In this document: positions 13,101 through 28,100 of the stretch, piece after piece
How positions within the stretch are numbered: position 1 is the stretch's first letter
Layout of the letters: each line of letters begins with the position of its first letter
Assembly (NCBI GenBank): GCA_916613615.1
Contig: OU744721.1
Span: 81,535,060-81,599,059 of the forward strand
Source: Steromphala cineraria
Taxonomy: Eukaryota > Mollusca > Gastropoda > Trochida > Trochidae
Reading direction: 5' to 3'
Length of the DNA: 64,000 bases
The notes under the pieces: model-generated
Told to the model about the DNA's origin: nothing
The model's input: only the letters and a program-made list of their open reading frames with translations
The model's database searches: none
Translations under genes and position numbers: made by a program

Positions 13101-16100
13101 TATGTCATACAGAAGATCATTGATGCGACATTGTGTCGCAATTTGATGTGAGTTTATTCTATTCGTTTGGAAAAATACCGTCCAGCTTGAATCGGAATGA
13201 AAAAATACAATTTAAGACTTGAAGCCCTTAAAGAAAATACTTAGAAAATGTCAAAAAGCTCTGTTATGGAAGTTTCATTCTTGAATGTGTCTTGCAGGGT
13301 GTTCCTTCAAGGGCGAGTGTAAGGACCGAGCCAGCACGTGGTATGAGGGGTGTATCCGCTACATCTGCCCTGAAGATCGTCATGTACACGGCTACAGACT
13401 GCAGCAGGCAGGTGCGTGGGGTGGGGGAGGGGAGGATTTAACGTATTTACGAAATATTTTGCAAAATGGATAGTGGTGTATCTTAATACTAGTCGTAAGA
13501 GTTTTTCTTTACCTCGTAATGTTCTTTTAAATCAAAATAGGACTATGAATCCCTTGGTGTTGTAAAGTGATCGTTTTCATAGATACTTCCAATGAGGTAT
13601 AGTTTAATGAAGAGTAGGAACTCTGATGTGTTGCACTGCACTGCCAACAATCACTATAGATAAAAGCTACTGTCGTGTAGTATTAATACTTAAAAAACTT
13701 TTAATTATAAATCTTAAAACATACATGTATGTATAACCATTTGTTTGGTAAGGTTTTGTTTAGTAAGAAATATAGACAGAGGACCTGATAAGGTTATTGC
13801 TCATACTGTCAAGTGTGATAGTTTCACATTTTCGTTTAAATTTGTGTGCGTCGTATAACAACCATGTTAAAATTTCTACTGTACAGAACTGTCAAGACGA
13901 CATCTCCCTACTAGTCAGTAGGGGTGACTATTGACTCCAAAGGGACTATTGAGATAGCGATAGTCTATTGTGGGTAACTATTGCAATAGCAATGGTCTAT
14001 TGCGGGGTACTATTACGATAGCATTTTCGATAGTCAAGAAAGTTTTTTTTGCTGCTTTATTTGTCATCATTTCAAACTCGGTTGTACTTGTTGAGGTCGT
14101 AATATAAAATTGGCAACAAGAAGGATATGTTTTGTATCTTCCGGTTACTACTTTTAGATTTCACCGATCTGCTTAATGTACTCCAGTATTTTTCAAAATG
14201 TAGAGGACGCGTTTATGTGTGAATTTTTCTTTAAAATTGAATTAAACATCTAAATTGACTAAAATACCGATACTATCGATAGTTAGACGTCCTATCGATA
14301 CTATTTAAGTCTTCTATTCCGAGTTATCGTTTCACCATTCTAGTCCGAGTTACCTATGTTGCCTGCTATGTTACAGCGTGTGTGTGGAAGGACGGTAACT
14401 GCTACGCGGTTGGTGAGAGGGCCACAGAGCACTGCGACATCTACGAGTGTCAGCTGGACCATGGCTGCTACGTCATGAACCTCATCAAGTCAGGTCGGTA
14501 TATCAAGCTTTGAATACAGAAGGTCTGAAACTTTAATAGTATGTCAAGGTACATTAACAAACCACGAAATAAAATAAAAAATCCGCAAAATAAAGATCGG
14601 AAAGTCAGGTCTGTCTATGAAGCTTAGAATACAGAAGGTCTGAAAATGAATGTCAAAGTACATTAACAAACGAAGAAATGAAATACCCGCAAAATGAATA
14701 TCGGAAAGTCAGGTCTGTATATGACGCTTAGAATACAGATGGTCTGAAACTGTAAGTAAAAGTACATCAACAAACAAAGAAATTAAATTACAACCCGCAC
14801 AATTAAGATGAAAATCAGGTCTGTATATGACGCTTAGAATAGGGAAGATATGAAAATGAATGTCAAAGTACATTAACAAACAAAGAAATTTGATTACAAC
14901 CCGCACTAAAATGATAAAAACAGGTCTGTATACAGCAACATGAAGATTAACACATACAAAGTCTAACATTTAGTAGTCATAAGCCACTGACTATGTCAAA
15001 GCAACCGAAACAAGCGAACAATGAAATTACAAATTAACCCATCCTCTAAAGAAACGTTCTCTTTCTGAGTTACAAACGTCATGGACGTAACTTAACATAC
15101 CATGATGAGATGGTTTCACTTTGACTATAGCGCAAGACGGCGGATGATAGGAAGGTCAAAACAACCATCTTCTTACCTTGTCCAATTTAATTTGTTTATT
15201 GATTTAAACAATTAGATTATTCTGTTTGATGACAAATAAAAAAGTTGAAGGAGTTGGCATCAATGAGTTAATCATTCATGAGATGATTACCGTAAAACCT
15301 AGGGTACTGAAAGGTTAAACAAGTGTTAAATTTATTTGCATTAACTTCTTTGAGAGGCATTTTAGAAGTTGTAATGACAGAAATGCAGATGAATATATGG
15401 ATGACAGCTTCTTTGCTCATTGTATGCGACGTTTCGACATTTACATTTTACATTTACTCTTTTCACTGTTTACACGAATCTGTGTCGAAACGTCGCATTC
15501 AATGAACAAAGAAGTTGTCATCCATATATTCCTCTTCATTATTTGCATAAAGATTCGTTATTACACAACATGAATAGTCGATCCAATAATATGCCCGTTT
15601 ACGGATGATAACTGGTGCTACATTACTCTTTTGGCACTATTTACTGTAAATATTGCGGTAAATGGATATTAAACTTAGTTTATCTATCAAAAGCCAGGCA
15701 TTTTTTAAGAAAAAATCATGAACGATTCGTCAAAGAGGTTACAACTAATCATGGCACAGTACCAATATAGAAATCAAGAAAAAAATGTAAACATGTCCAT
15801 CATTGAAATTGCCAATGTTGCTCTTACCCTGAGTCCGACCCACTACAGGCTGCAAGGTGACGAGACCGGACTCTGTGAGAGCGGAGTGCAAGCCCCTGTA
15901 CAGCTTCTGGCAGGACGAGTGTTCCATGTACCAGTGTGTGGGCGAGGAGAAGGATGAACTCAAGGCGCGGGTCCTCATACACTCTCACGGTCAGTCTTCT
16001 ACAGTAGTGTGTTCATAAGTTACTACACGTATTCGTCTTACGTCAATACGTCAAAAGTGCATGAAACCTTTTTCAGTTGTTGTGAGGAATTTGAGAAGTT

Positions 16101-19100
16101 GCACACATCAAGAAGACAAGGAGTTTTATGGATGAACTTCTCTATGGTAGACAGAAACGACGTTTCGGTGTAGATGCTTATACCGTTTTCAAGCAGTAAA
16201 CGTCGGTTGTCTACAATAAAGAAGTTGATCATACAAAAAGCTCCTTACCTTCGCATATAATACTGTTTCACGTATGGCGTCTAACTAATTGACAGTTGTG
16301 ACATTTCATTGAAAACACCAATATCAAGTTTCTTACAAGCGTTAGTATTAATGGGAAAATATTCGGTTGACTACAGATTGTGGGTAATAAACAGTACTGT
16401 GATTCTTGTATGAGCTGCATAAAGCTGTTAGGGTTTAAATGGTAGCTTTAGTTTAATGTTAAATGAAGGTTCTGTACTTATCTCTGGTATGCAATGACCT
16501 CCTATCTCTTGTCTCATTAATCATGGTTATCGCTGCTATATAATTAAGTGATGAAATGTCACAGTTACGGTAAGGGTTGTTACGTCCAGAATTTTACTAC
16601 ATAAAGACGACTGAAATATTCGTAGAAAAATCAACATGGTTATATATTCAAGAACACTGAGATAAACCTAACAATATCGTTAAGGTAAGCTATTTGTATT
16701 GAGGTTACCTTCAAGTTATTGGAAATGAAACCCTGGTCCTCGGCATTATGTTCACGGATGTTGCATAAATAATGCATTGATGTCCTTTGTACTTTCATTT
16801 CTAAACCAATGTATATCCCCCACCAGACGTGATGAGCTGGCCCCGAGGTCACTACGCCCTCCTGGAAACCACGTCCAAGTGTCCAGATCTGGAGAAGGGA
16901 ATCTGGATGGAGGGCTCGTACACCCACTGTGGAGACGGGTGCAACTTCAAGTCCCAACCCTTCGACCTGCTGGGCACCTACAACAAGACCATGTTCCAGC
17001 ACCAGTTCTGTGTCCACCATGATGTGGATGATCCCGAACTCATCCCGCTATACCAGACCTATTGGGAACCAGGCAGATACTGCATATTGCGGTATAATGG
17101 GACATGTCCTAAAGGTTAGTTGTAGCTCTAATGTATTACTTAACGTCCTAAATATCGGAGGCCCTAGTGGTTGATTGACTGTATCAATATCTTAGGTGGC
17201 TTCTGTTCTTGTCAAAGACTAAATACTTCTTCACGCAAAACACCTTATATCCCGGCCATCGACCCTACGCATTACTATTAAAGTATGTCATGCAGGGTTA
17301 TCTCAATAGCTAATATACAACTTTAACATACCGAAACTCTACTAGCGTCAGTAAAGTTAACTCAAAGTTAATCCAAAGTGTTAATTTGTATCGATTATTT
17401 CATAATAAGAATCAGTCATCAATAGAAGTCCATTCTGTTCCTCGATATACTGAAAAGAACTTTTCAACAATTACCCAATCAATATGCAAATCCGAAAAGT
17501 ACGACGTATTGTTATGTTTCTTATAATTCTTATTTACAAATTGATTATTTACAGATTTCCGTGAAGGTTACCTCGAGATGACGAACAGCCAGTGCTTGAC
17601 TAGTGAGATGCGTGAGCAGTTAGAAAGGGCCGGGCTTGACATGTCCGGTTTCAACATGTCCGAACTCAACATGACCGGTATCAACATGACGGATTTCAAC
17701 ATCACGGACGGGCGACTACCGGATGGGAACTTTACAGTGGAGAAGACCCGGGTCGAGTTCTGCTGTCGATATGACGGAGAGATAGAACGCGCCATTATCC
17801 TCCCTGCTAAACATCCATTCGTGCTCTTCATGGCGGAAAACGAAACAGAATGCCAGAGTGTTCAAGGTAGCTTTAGCTTATAGACAGATTGGTAGCCAGA
17901 GGAGGAGTGTCACCGTTTTAGAAGTACAAGATCGTCATTTGTGATGTTTAAAAATATCCCACTTTATATGTCTTGTTATTCTGTTCTTATCAGTTTAGTT
18001 TAGGTTTTCTGTAGTGACATCATCCTTTACTTTTTCTTTTAAAACTTTGAGCAGACACAGCACCCTACATATGAATTAGCTATACCTTTTTCGTATGAAG
18101 ATTCGAACCAGAAAAAAACACCCTTTTAAACAAGTTTTGTTTCTGAAATGCTAACTGACCTTACCATGGTATGGTAAGAGGTAAAACAATATCGCGTCAA
18201 GCCCAGCTTTGCCAAAAGGGCATTTGTAGATGACTCAGGGTATATCCCCGGAGATGTCGAGGATGAATAATGTAACGCGATTACTGTAGACTACTATCCC
18301 TGTGTGCAGGTATGCGTGTGGAGAAGGAGTACTGGAGCTTCTGTGACACCGAGGACGGCAGGTTGAGGGAGATGAACGGTTCCCTTCCCCTCATCAAGAC
18401 TGGGGACAACAACACCCTCGTCAACTTCTGCTACTACTCACCCCTCGGCTGTGGTACGTATCGTCTTCTTGTCAGGGCTCGTTTGTATCCTTGTACCATA
18501 GGCCTAGTTTCTCTCCGTTATCGTTGGTATAGCCGTAAGCTCCAAACATCAACATCAGCAAGAGAGCTGTGAATCGCTCGTCCTTCCTGAATTCAGAAAC
18601 CACAGAAACGCTGATGTTGCGTTTGGTCATTTAGTACATGCCATAAGCTAATTAATAGCAAAAGGTTTCCCTGTCCTGATTGGCAACACACGATTGGCAA
18701 CACAACAAGACATTGGCATAATTATTTCGTAACCTTTAATCTAACTTCGTATGAAAGGAATAGTTTGAATCGATATTTAGTTCTAAGGAAGTTTTGCTTT
18801 CATAGCCAGTTACGCTTGACATTGGGTGTCACGTCACATGAGTAAGTTGGTAACGTTTTGTAACGTTTGGCACCGTGTTCTGTCCTCAGGCTGCACGGAT
18901 GACGAGGACAACATGCTGGCTATCGGCGAGAACAAGACGGCGGAGTGTGTGACCACCCAGTGTAGGAACATCGAGGACCACAACGTCATGGTCGTCGTAC
19001 AGGGCGGTCAGTAGTCTTACATTCTCAATAAAATGAGATCTAGAATTTAAGGACTTTATTGATTAACCACCGCTTTGCCGTTCGTTATCCTCAGTTGATC

Positions 19101-22100
19101 AAACAGGTAGAATTGTAGGAGAAGGAAACATGAGAGCGAATGGCTTGATCTTATTTAGGATATTCACTCGTCCAGCTTTCACACTTCAGTTGTTTTTATG
19201 GAGCAAAGACATCAAGACAAAATAACACACGTTATTGTAAGACAGCAATTTAGCCAATATTATCAACTGATCGACTTTAACATTCTGCCAAAAGATATTT
19301 AATTCCTAAACATTTTCTTATTTTACTTCCTAAAAATGGATTATCTTTATAATCTAAAAGTACAAATACACACTAACTGACAGCTAGAGCAAATTTGATT
19401 CGTAAAGATACAGCCACAAAGTCATTTACAGTCTGCAGCTATAAACATCTTATTAGTTCGAGGTCATTGTTCGAAAGTTACAGACAAATATGATTTAGCT
19501 CTTCTCCACTGATTGCTTTCAGTCAGAGACGATCGTCCCTTACTCAGGTCACAGCTAAAAACAAATATTTTAAAAGAGGATCATATCTAAAATGTGACGT
19601 AGCTCAGAAGCCCGGGGTTCGATTCCCGGTCACGTTATTTCAAAGACGTTAAAAGATGGGAGTTGTTGCTGTCTTCAACGCTTGATACTCAGCATTGTAA
19701 AGGCATAACAACGCTCTAACTGGCACTGCACTGTGGCTGCCGGGTCCTTATGCACAAAGCAAATTTCCGATGTACTTGTTATAAGGACTAAAAAGAGTTA
19801 TTATCATTATCCTGACATTGTACAGAACGCATAGACTGTAATTAGTCGTTTAAGCATCGTAGTCGATTTGTTTCGAAATTAGATGTATATGTGTTCAAGG
19901 TTAAGTGATTATCATTACAACCCACTAACTTGCACCTGCAGGTTGCTGGGATGAGCTGCACGAGAGATGTCGGGCTGAGAATGCTACCTGGGACGACACC
20001 CGCGGGGAGATGTGTCTAGTCCGGCAGTGCGTGCGCATCACCCAGCCAGAGGACCAGCTGAACGTTACCTTCAAGATCATCGACATCAAGAAAGGTGCGA
20101 CTCACAGCAGTATTGTCGTATTCAGTGCATGAAACAGGTTTCTGACTAAAATTATTTATTCAATGGAAATTTGTGAATGTTGTGCTTTTCCTTTTCATCA
20201 GTTTTATTATCCCAATAACAAGTTGATCATTATAATCATTACAACACTTTCTTCTTAAGGTGAATATTGTGATAGATTAATAAGCGACCTATTTTAAAAC
20301 ATCTTAAAAAAGAATTTTATTTCACTATTAGTATTATAGTAACGTCTAAAGAAAAAAGAGATAATATTAATTTTGTAAAACAAATAAAAGTATAATTGAA
20401 TTGGTCTAAAATGAATTTTATATTGATTATTTTCAATGAGTTTATGAACAAGCAAGGTTAAATGATTATTTCTAACGAGAATTGGTTTAAAGGGGCAGTA
20501 GCACGTTTTTAGGGGGAATATAGGTTGATGGAAGGAAAATGAAAATTAATGGTTTCAATTGAAAGAATGTATTTAAACTAAATGGAGCAGTAATAATTCC
20601 AGTATATAGCGTTAAGTTTAGCCATGCGATTCCTTTTTCTTACAAAAATGAATTAAAGGTGTTCAAAAAAAAATGGCCGCCAATGGATTTTATGTGAATC
20701 TTCATTCTTTGTCCTCTGACAATGGACGATTGGCTTGTGTAATGAGATTTTTGGCACTGTCAAAATAATACATTTAGCATTCACTTACAATTATCAGTGA
20801 GAAATTTAAAATATAAAATTATCAAAAAACGTGCTACTGCCCCTTTAAGCCAAGGAAAGGGATTTGGATCTTAAAATGATTCAGTGAACATGTTCTTTAT
20901 GGTGAGAGGTCGTAAATCAGTGAAGAGTATGGAGGCATCGGTGATGATGTGTTTCTGTCTGTTGACACTTAACTCATGAGGTTTCATTAGGGTTGATATT
21001 TGAAAAGACACTATCAAAAAAAATCACTCTTGTATTTGTTAAATCAGACACAATGAATCAAACGCAATTATTGGTTTTAGACATACATGCACTATACAAT
21101 GTATGTGTAAGTTTGCAGGAGATGATGAGTAATCATGATGTAGTCCTACTGTACTTCTCTCTTCAGCGTGTCGAGACGGGGCCGACTGCAGACCGCTAAA
21201 CTACACTAAGGAGAAAGGATGCTACGCCTCCCAGTGTAGGCTCGACGTTATGGGTGACGCTTCCTTCGTCCTCACACGCGCAGGTGAGACTCGACACTCG
21301 ACATTCGACACTCCGAACTGCACGTTCGATACTCGACACTCGACAATCATTACACGATGCTTTGTGCTTGACATTCGATGCTCGACTTTCGAAACTCGAC
21401 ACACGATGGTCGTGATTCGACACTTGACGCACTATGGTCAACGCTCGACACTCGGCATTTCTTTTGTAAACCGTCGGCAATCGGTGGACACTCGACGTTC
21501 GACAATAAAGGCACTACAACGTTCGACAATAAAGGCACTACGACGTTCGACAATAAAGGCATTACGACTTTTTACAATAAAGGCACTACGACGTTCGACA
21601 ATAAAGACACTACGACGTTCGACAATAAATGCACCACGACGTTCGACAATAAAGGCACCACGACGTTCGACAATAAAGACACTACGAGGTTCGACAATAA
21701 AGGCACTACGACTTTCGACAATAAAGGCTCTGCTTGATGAAATAGATCCCGGGTTAGTTGTTAGCGAATACTCTCTTACATCATTTGTGTTTGTGTAGGT
21801 TGCGCGGTGGGCAAGGACGTATGTATCGCAGACAAGGCTAACCACACTGTGGGCTGTATCACCGTGGGATGCGACAGGACCAAATCCTCATGTGGTCTTC
21901 ATGTCATCAAGGCAGGTGAGTCGTTGACAGATAAAACATTGACTGGTCGTATTGTCACTGTGAAATAAAGATGAGTTGATGTCATTTACGCAGTTATAGG
22001 AATGAATAAAATCAAGACATATCGACCAACGATATTACGATAATTATGTCTTTAACGATGTGATAGAAGTACATCTTATTTATTTCAAGTAACAGGTTGG

Positions 22101-25100
22101 ACATCAATGTAAAAGGTTGTTTTCAAGGGAAACTTCGACGATGTCATTGGTAGGATAAAAGACTTTAAATATCTATGTTCTTTTGCTGAAATCCCAAACA
22201 TTATCAGCGTTTTAACGACTGAGCCTCCAGGCCTCTATAAGTAAGATCTAATGTCTCATAGGATGCCGGGACCTGAAGGGGGAGTGTATAGACGTGGACT
22301 CTGTGGTGACTCAACACTGCACTGACTGGACGTGCAAGGAGCTCAGGAACGACGGGAAACTCTCCTGGAAGCTGGTTCCTGATTCCCACGGTAGGTTCAT
22401 TCATGTAACACGCACCTGCTCTGATTATAGATAGAGACAGGTTGTTCCATATCCGGAAACCTGAATGTCGTCTCAATGGTACATCAAACCATTGTATTTG
22501 CATCAGAGTCATTTTAACGAATTTTAATGAATAGAGCTAAGAATATGATAATTTTCATTACTGTCATTTTAACGACATACTTGAAAATTATTATTTCAAT
22601 ATTTATGAGGTCAGTATAACGAAAACATAAAGGTTACATCTAACTTGAGAGTAACGGCAGATAATGAGTATAGCGCGCCCTTTAGTCAAGCGTTTATTTC
22701 ATCCGTGTCTAAAGCGGACAGAACGTGGACCATAGGCCTTATGTTTGATACGTTATATTAGTCGGTAGAAAGAATGAACAACATACTTTGATTTCAGCTT
22801 TAGTTAAAAGTTCTCGATATTATAAAAAATGCTTAATAGATATTTTATAATATATTATAAATATTTCCTTAAGCTCTAAAAGATGAAAAATTAAAGTGCA
22901 AAAAGTGATAAGTTTATATTTGTATAACGGTTGCAATGTTTTGCTTCCGCCGAAACAAAAACTTCCCCACCTTTTTTTTAAAAGACAAGGGTTTGATATA
23001 GAAGTTCCAATTCTGGTACTCTTCGAAAATGAGGCAAACGTGTCAAATACAGATCGGAATTACCCTAGAGCTTGTTCAGCTTGTTCAAGATCAGCGATAT
23101 TTCACAGAAAGATATATTTTGCGCAATGCCCTACCATCGAAAACACAATGACAACACAATCCCTAATCATCAAGTAACGACATCTTCTCTGACATGATAA
23201 AGTCATGTATTTTTTAATGTTACCATATCAGGGGCGGATCCAGGATTTTTATGTGGGGAGGGCGCCAATTGGTTGCTGCAAGCGCAACATTTTGAAATGA
23301 TTTTTTTTATCTGTATGGAACTCTCTTAACAGGAGTCCGCAGCCTCCCCCCTCTGGATCCACCAATGTATATTCTTTATTATGGTATATACTGATCTCAA
23401 TCTCCTATATGAAATATATCGATACAAATAAAAGACAGTAAAGTATTCTATAGGCAAGCCAAGGTAATTTGTAACTTTTTTCAACTCCTATGTATAAATA
23501 TGTTGTTAGAAGAAACGTGTGAGATTTCTCTACATATAAACTGTTTGCGACCAACCCTCTACGTGCCCACAGGGTGTGCGGACCGGAGCGGCAAGTGCTA
23601 CGAGGAGGGGGACACTCTAGAGTCAGGCTGTGTCACCTACGAGTGCATATACGGAGACAGACCCGGCTTCTACCCAACTATGACGCTTGAAGGTATGGGA
23701 TTAACATTTAGCATTTTTATACCATGAGTCTACATCATTAGGTTACATCATCTATGTGATTTAGATATTGCAGTCTCAACAATGCAACTCGTGCAAATCT
23801 CGAAATGCCTGAAGTCCGTTTTCAACTAGGTTGAATTGACAAGAAAATGTTTACTTTGCTAGTTTGGACTTGTCGTTTTGAGACTAGCATGGTTGAGAAC
23901 GACATCATCATCATCATCACCATCATCATCATCATAACATGTTCATAAAGAGCTGTCTTCTATCTTAGAGTTTGCAAGTTTAAGGTCTACATGTCTCCAG
24001 TTTTGGCAAACATCCCCTTCCGTAGATATTTTCGCTAAATAACAAATGTTCCCGATCTGAGTGGCCCACTTCATAAGGTCCGGAGCATAAACTGGACGTT
24101 AGTGTCTATATGGCTTGATAAGTATTGTGAAATTATGTATTTTCATTTATAAATATAATGGGAGCTAAATGTGAGTGTGACGTAAATAATTCGCAGCTTT
24201 ACATTGGTTCGGTAGCATTCTTGTTAAATGCAACATTGGTACTGAAATAAAAAAAGACTTCTGTTAACAAATATCCGTCGCAGTAAACTCCTTTGTCAAA
24301 CGTACTAAACCGCCAGGCAAAATACAGTACACACCACAGTTTGTTAAAATTTACTTTATATCTATAAGATACATGTGATTTATAAAGTTATGTCACGTTA
24401 ACAATAACAAATATTTACAGTAGTTTGAATAAGATATTTGGTATCCGGTTAATGTTTTTTTGTTTAATAAAAATCTTTGTTTAAACTAGGTCGGGGTAAG
24501 CAAAGAATTTACACTGTCATGACTTCTACCATGTTTAAAATGTTGTCAATACGTGAACAAATAATCACTTGTTTATTTTCACATAAATATGTCTTCCTTG
24601 TTGATAAACATTTGTATTATATCTTTTAAAGTTTGTATTTACATAACATTTAACTTTTCCAATTAAAAATATAAAAACAGTTAAAGGTATTCTCCAACTT
24701 CTAATTTTTAACTTCCAGTGTTTTATTAGCGAGGCCCTCTCCGACCCTCTCGGGGCCTCGCTAATAAAACACTTGAAGTTAAAAAAATAAAGGGGGTCTC
24801 CAACTTCTAATTTTTAACGTCCAGTGTTTTATCAGCGAGGCTCTCTCCGACCCGCTAATAAAACACTGGAAGTTAAAAATTAGAAGTTGGAGACCCCCTT
24901 TAAAAGTACTCTTGAAACGATGATTGAACTCTTGATCGAATCATTTTGAGAATACGACATCAAAAACTAGAAGTATTTGTAATTGACAATTTAACATGAT
25001 AAATTCAACTGAAGTATGTACTTTCTTTTGCCTGTCTTTAACTGTATTTGAAATCCCTTCATGTCTGACCTCCAGGCTGCTCGTACCAAGGCAAGTGTTA

Positions 25101-28100
25101 CAAGGTAGGAGAGAACGTGACGCTAGGAGCCAAATGTCTCACCTACGAGTGCTCCAAAGCGAAAAAGATGGCTCTCGTCTCTGCAGGTGCGCCGCTTATC
25201 CATATATACATATATATATGACCTACTCATCACAGTAACTATGAAAAAGGATATATTTGCAACATATATTTATCATGTTAGGTAGCGAATCATAACAATT
25301 TATTAAAGCGGGCAATGTTTAAGAATCACTTGTTCAACGGGACACCCTTTAAAATATGCAAATTAAACAAGATGTGTGTGATAAATTTTACTGCATGTGT
25401 TATATATTTTACATGTCTAATTTAGTGAGAATTTCACCTTTCTATTTCGACATTTGAAAATATCTAGTCGCCAAAAACATTGTACTGTCTTATGTTTCAA
25501 CGTATTTTCTAGGACGCGTTTTTTCATAATGTAAGTAAGGCTACTTGAAGGGATTTGAATGATTAAAGGTGCATGTCTACTGCTAACGATGATTGTAGGA
25601 GGTTTACGAAATGTATGTTATGTCTCACTCTATCATTGGTGAAGCGTCTGAGGGTTTGACTTTGTTACTTGACAGGTTGTAACTACAAGGACAAGTGTTA
25701 CCCAGCTAACGAGAACTTCACGGATGGATGCACTACGTTCATGTGTCACTATAACGGGACAAATATCTGGCGATCGTTTATTCAGAAAGGTAGGTTCATT
25801 GTTACTGGTATGTAGAAATATCTTCAATTATGCCTGTCATTATAAGGATAATTTATGGTGCATTCCTGTCACAATATTCAAAATAGTTTCGTTCACATTT
25901 TTTTTTAAAGAGACAAACTGACCGAGGTCCGAACTTCGGACACTTTTAATAATGAGCTGCATGGTGCTATCATATGTGCTATTTTTGCATGCCATTTGTT
26001 TCAATGGGTTTCTTGTTAATTTGTTTCCATATCGTGTTCTTTCGATGTTCATTTTATAATCTTAAATTTTTTTCATAGATCCTTTTCGGACAAGTCTAAT
26101 TAACCGATTCATAAAAAAAATTGGCGAAAAATTAGTTTTCAAGTAAAATTTAATGTTAACGGAAATGGGAAGGGCCAAAACATCCAACTACTATATGACC
26201 AATTCTTATATAGGGTGGCAATTTAAACCTGAATTTTGGAGAAAATATCGGGATTCCCGAAATGTATCAAAATGACCTAGGTTTGAAAGTTTTGACCATG
26301 GTTCAGAAACTAATAACATTTGCTTTCTGGGGACTTGTTATCTATGTAAAAATATGAGTGATATGAAACCTATGAGCTATATGTGTGAGTGTGGATTCAT
26401 GATGTCAAACATCGAACAAGAAGCCGACCCGATCTTGTCCATAATCTGAGAGAGAGGTGATTAATGTATGTATAAAAGAGTACTACAGATTATATACAGA
26501 TCTTAGTTCATTCGGGAAGAGAGGTCGGGAGGTTGCAAGGTTTGTATTATCCTCCTAGTCCCACAAGTAGGATCAACACTATCAGAACTTTTCATTGATA
26601 GCAGCCGATGAAGACTTTGTATGTAAAATATATAAGTTTTAATCAGGTTAAGTATTCTGAAGCGACACATGGTTTCATAAATTTAAGGAACTTTTGTCAA
26701 AACATGTCATGTACACTTAATACCATGCCCCTTCATAGCAGCATTACAAACAGCAACAGTATAAGTTCAATGTCCTGACTGTTACAGCGTGCAAGGTAGA
26801 CGGGAAGTGTATAGACCCAGGAACGGTGTACAAGCGGGGTTGTAGCACGATGCAGTGCAGTGAAGACAAGAAATCTTGTCATTCGATAATCCTTGAGAGA
26901 GGTGAGATACAGTCTTTCCTAACCCTAACGATTTCTTTGGAGAATAGTCTCTTTTAATCATTAATCAGCCTTTTCAACAGCCAAGATCAATTTCGAAAGA
27001 ATACTTTATGTAACATATATATTTCATTGATCACAACACACCTTATGGTTGAAATAACCAACTCAACCAATGAAATTGGATGAAATTTGAGTCATAAAGA
27101 TATCCCTTGCTAAGAGTTAATGTGAATGTGAATTTGTTCCACACGAAGTACGATATTGAATGTGGTTGTGTGCTCTCCAGGCTGCTCCTTCCAGGGAAAG
27201 TGTTACAAGCCGGGAGATAATACAACCGTCGGGAACTGTATCGTCTACAAGTGCTTCGATACTGGAGTGATGAAGTTAGTCGACAAAGGTAGACTATTAA
27301 TATAACGTTTTTTTTCTTTTAAATTCTAAAAGAAATCACGTCGCCGATTAGAAGTAAATTGTCAGATATTGTGCTCTGAAGTTCACTTAGTTACATTCAT
27401 TTATATAAAATAAACCCCCCTTTTAATTATTTTAATAAAGGTTTTGATGTGCGTTATTATTGATGCTGATTGATTGAGATTAATATTGTCCTTATGGCTA
27501 ACGTTCATATCAATGACGTTTGTTATATTTCTAGGATAGTTCCTTTACACTACCATTATGTTTGATTTACCATCACCAAGTGTGAAGTTCAGTGTCTGAG
27601 CGTATTGCTACTTCACAGGATGCTACAACAAGGGCACGTGCTATCCAATTAACCAAAACTACACGATTGGATGCAATACGTATATGTGCAACTTCAACGG
27701 GACAAACATCTGGTCATCATTCGTTCAGAAAGGTAGGTATTTTGATCCAGTTTAGTAGTCTGTCCTATCAGGGGTATATTGAAAGCTGTAGAATTTTTAC
27801 CGCAAATGTAAGTCATTTTATGATAATTGCAAGAATATAAGTCAGAAGCAAATCCAAAGGAACGTGGTCCATGATATCATATGTTTTAAATGATATCATA
27901 TGTTTTAAATGATATCATATGTTTTAAATGATATCATATGTTTTAAATGATATCATATGTTTTAAGACTAGGAATAACAATCGGACAAAAGAATGATTCC
28001 ATTAACGATCGAAGAAAATGTTCATTTATTTAATTGGCAACATCCGAGACTTGGTCAGCTAAGGTTAGTTGGTAAATGAGTTTCTGATGCCGATAGAACA

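Noticed and set aside
19594..19632. tRNA gene
   Set aside because: The anticodon arm is missing between the A-box-like and B-box parts; it is the head of a SINE.
21438..21845. 135-codon minus-strand frame and other frames over the intron 11 minisatellite
   Set aside because: The 24-base period keeps several frames open at once; only the frame continuous with exon 11 has context.
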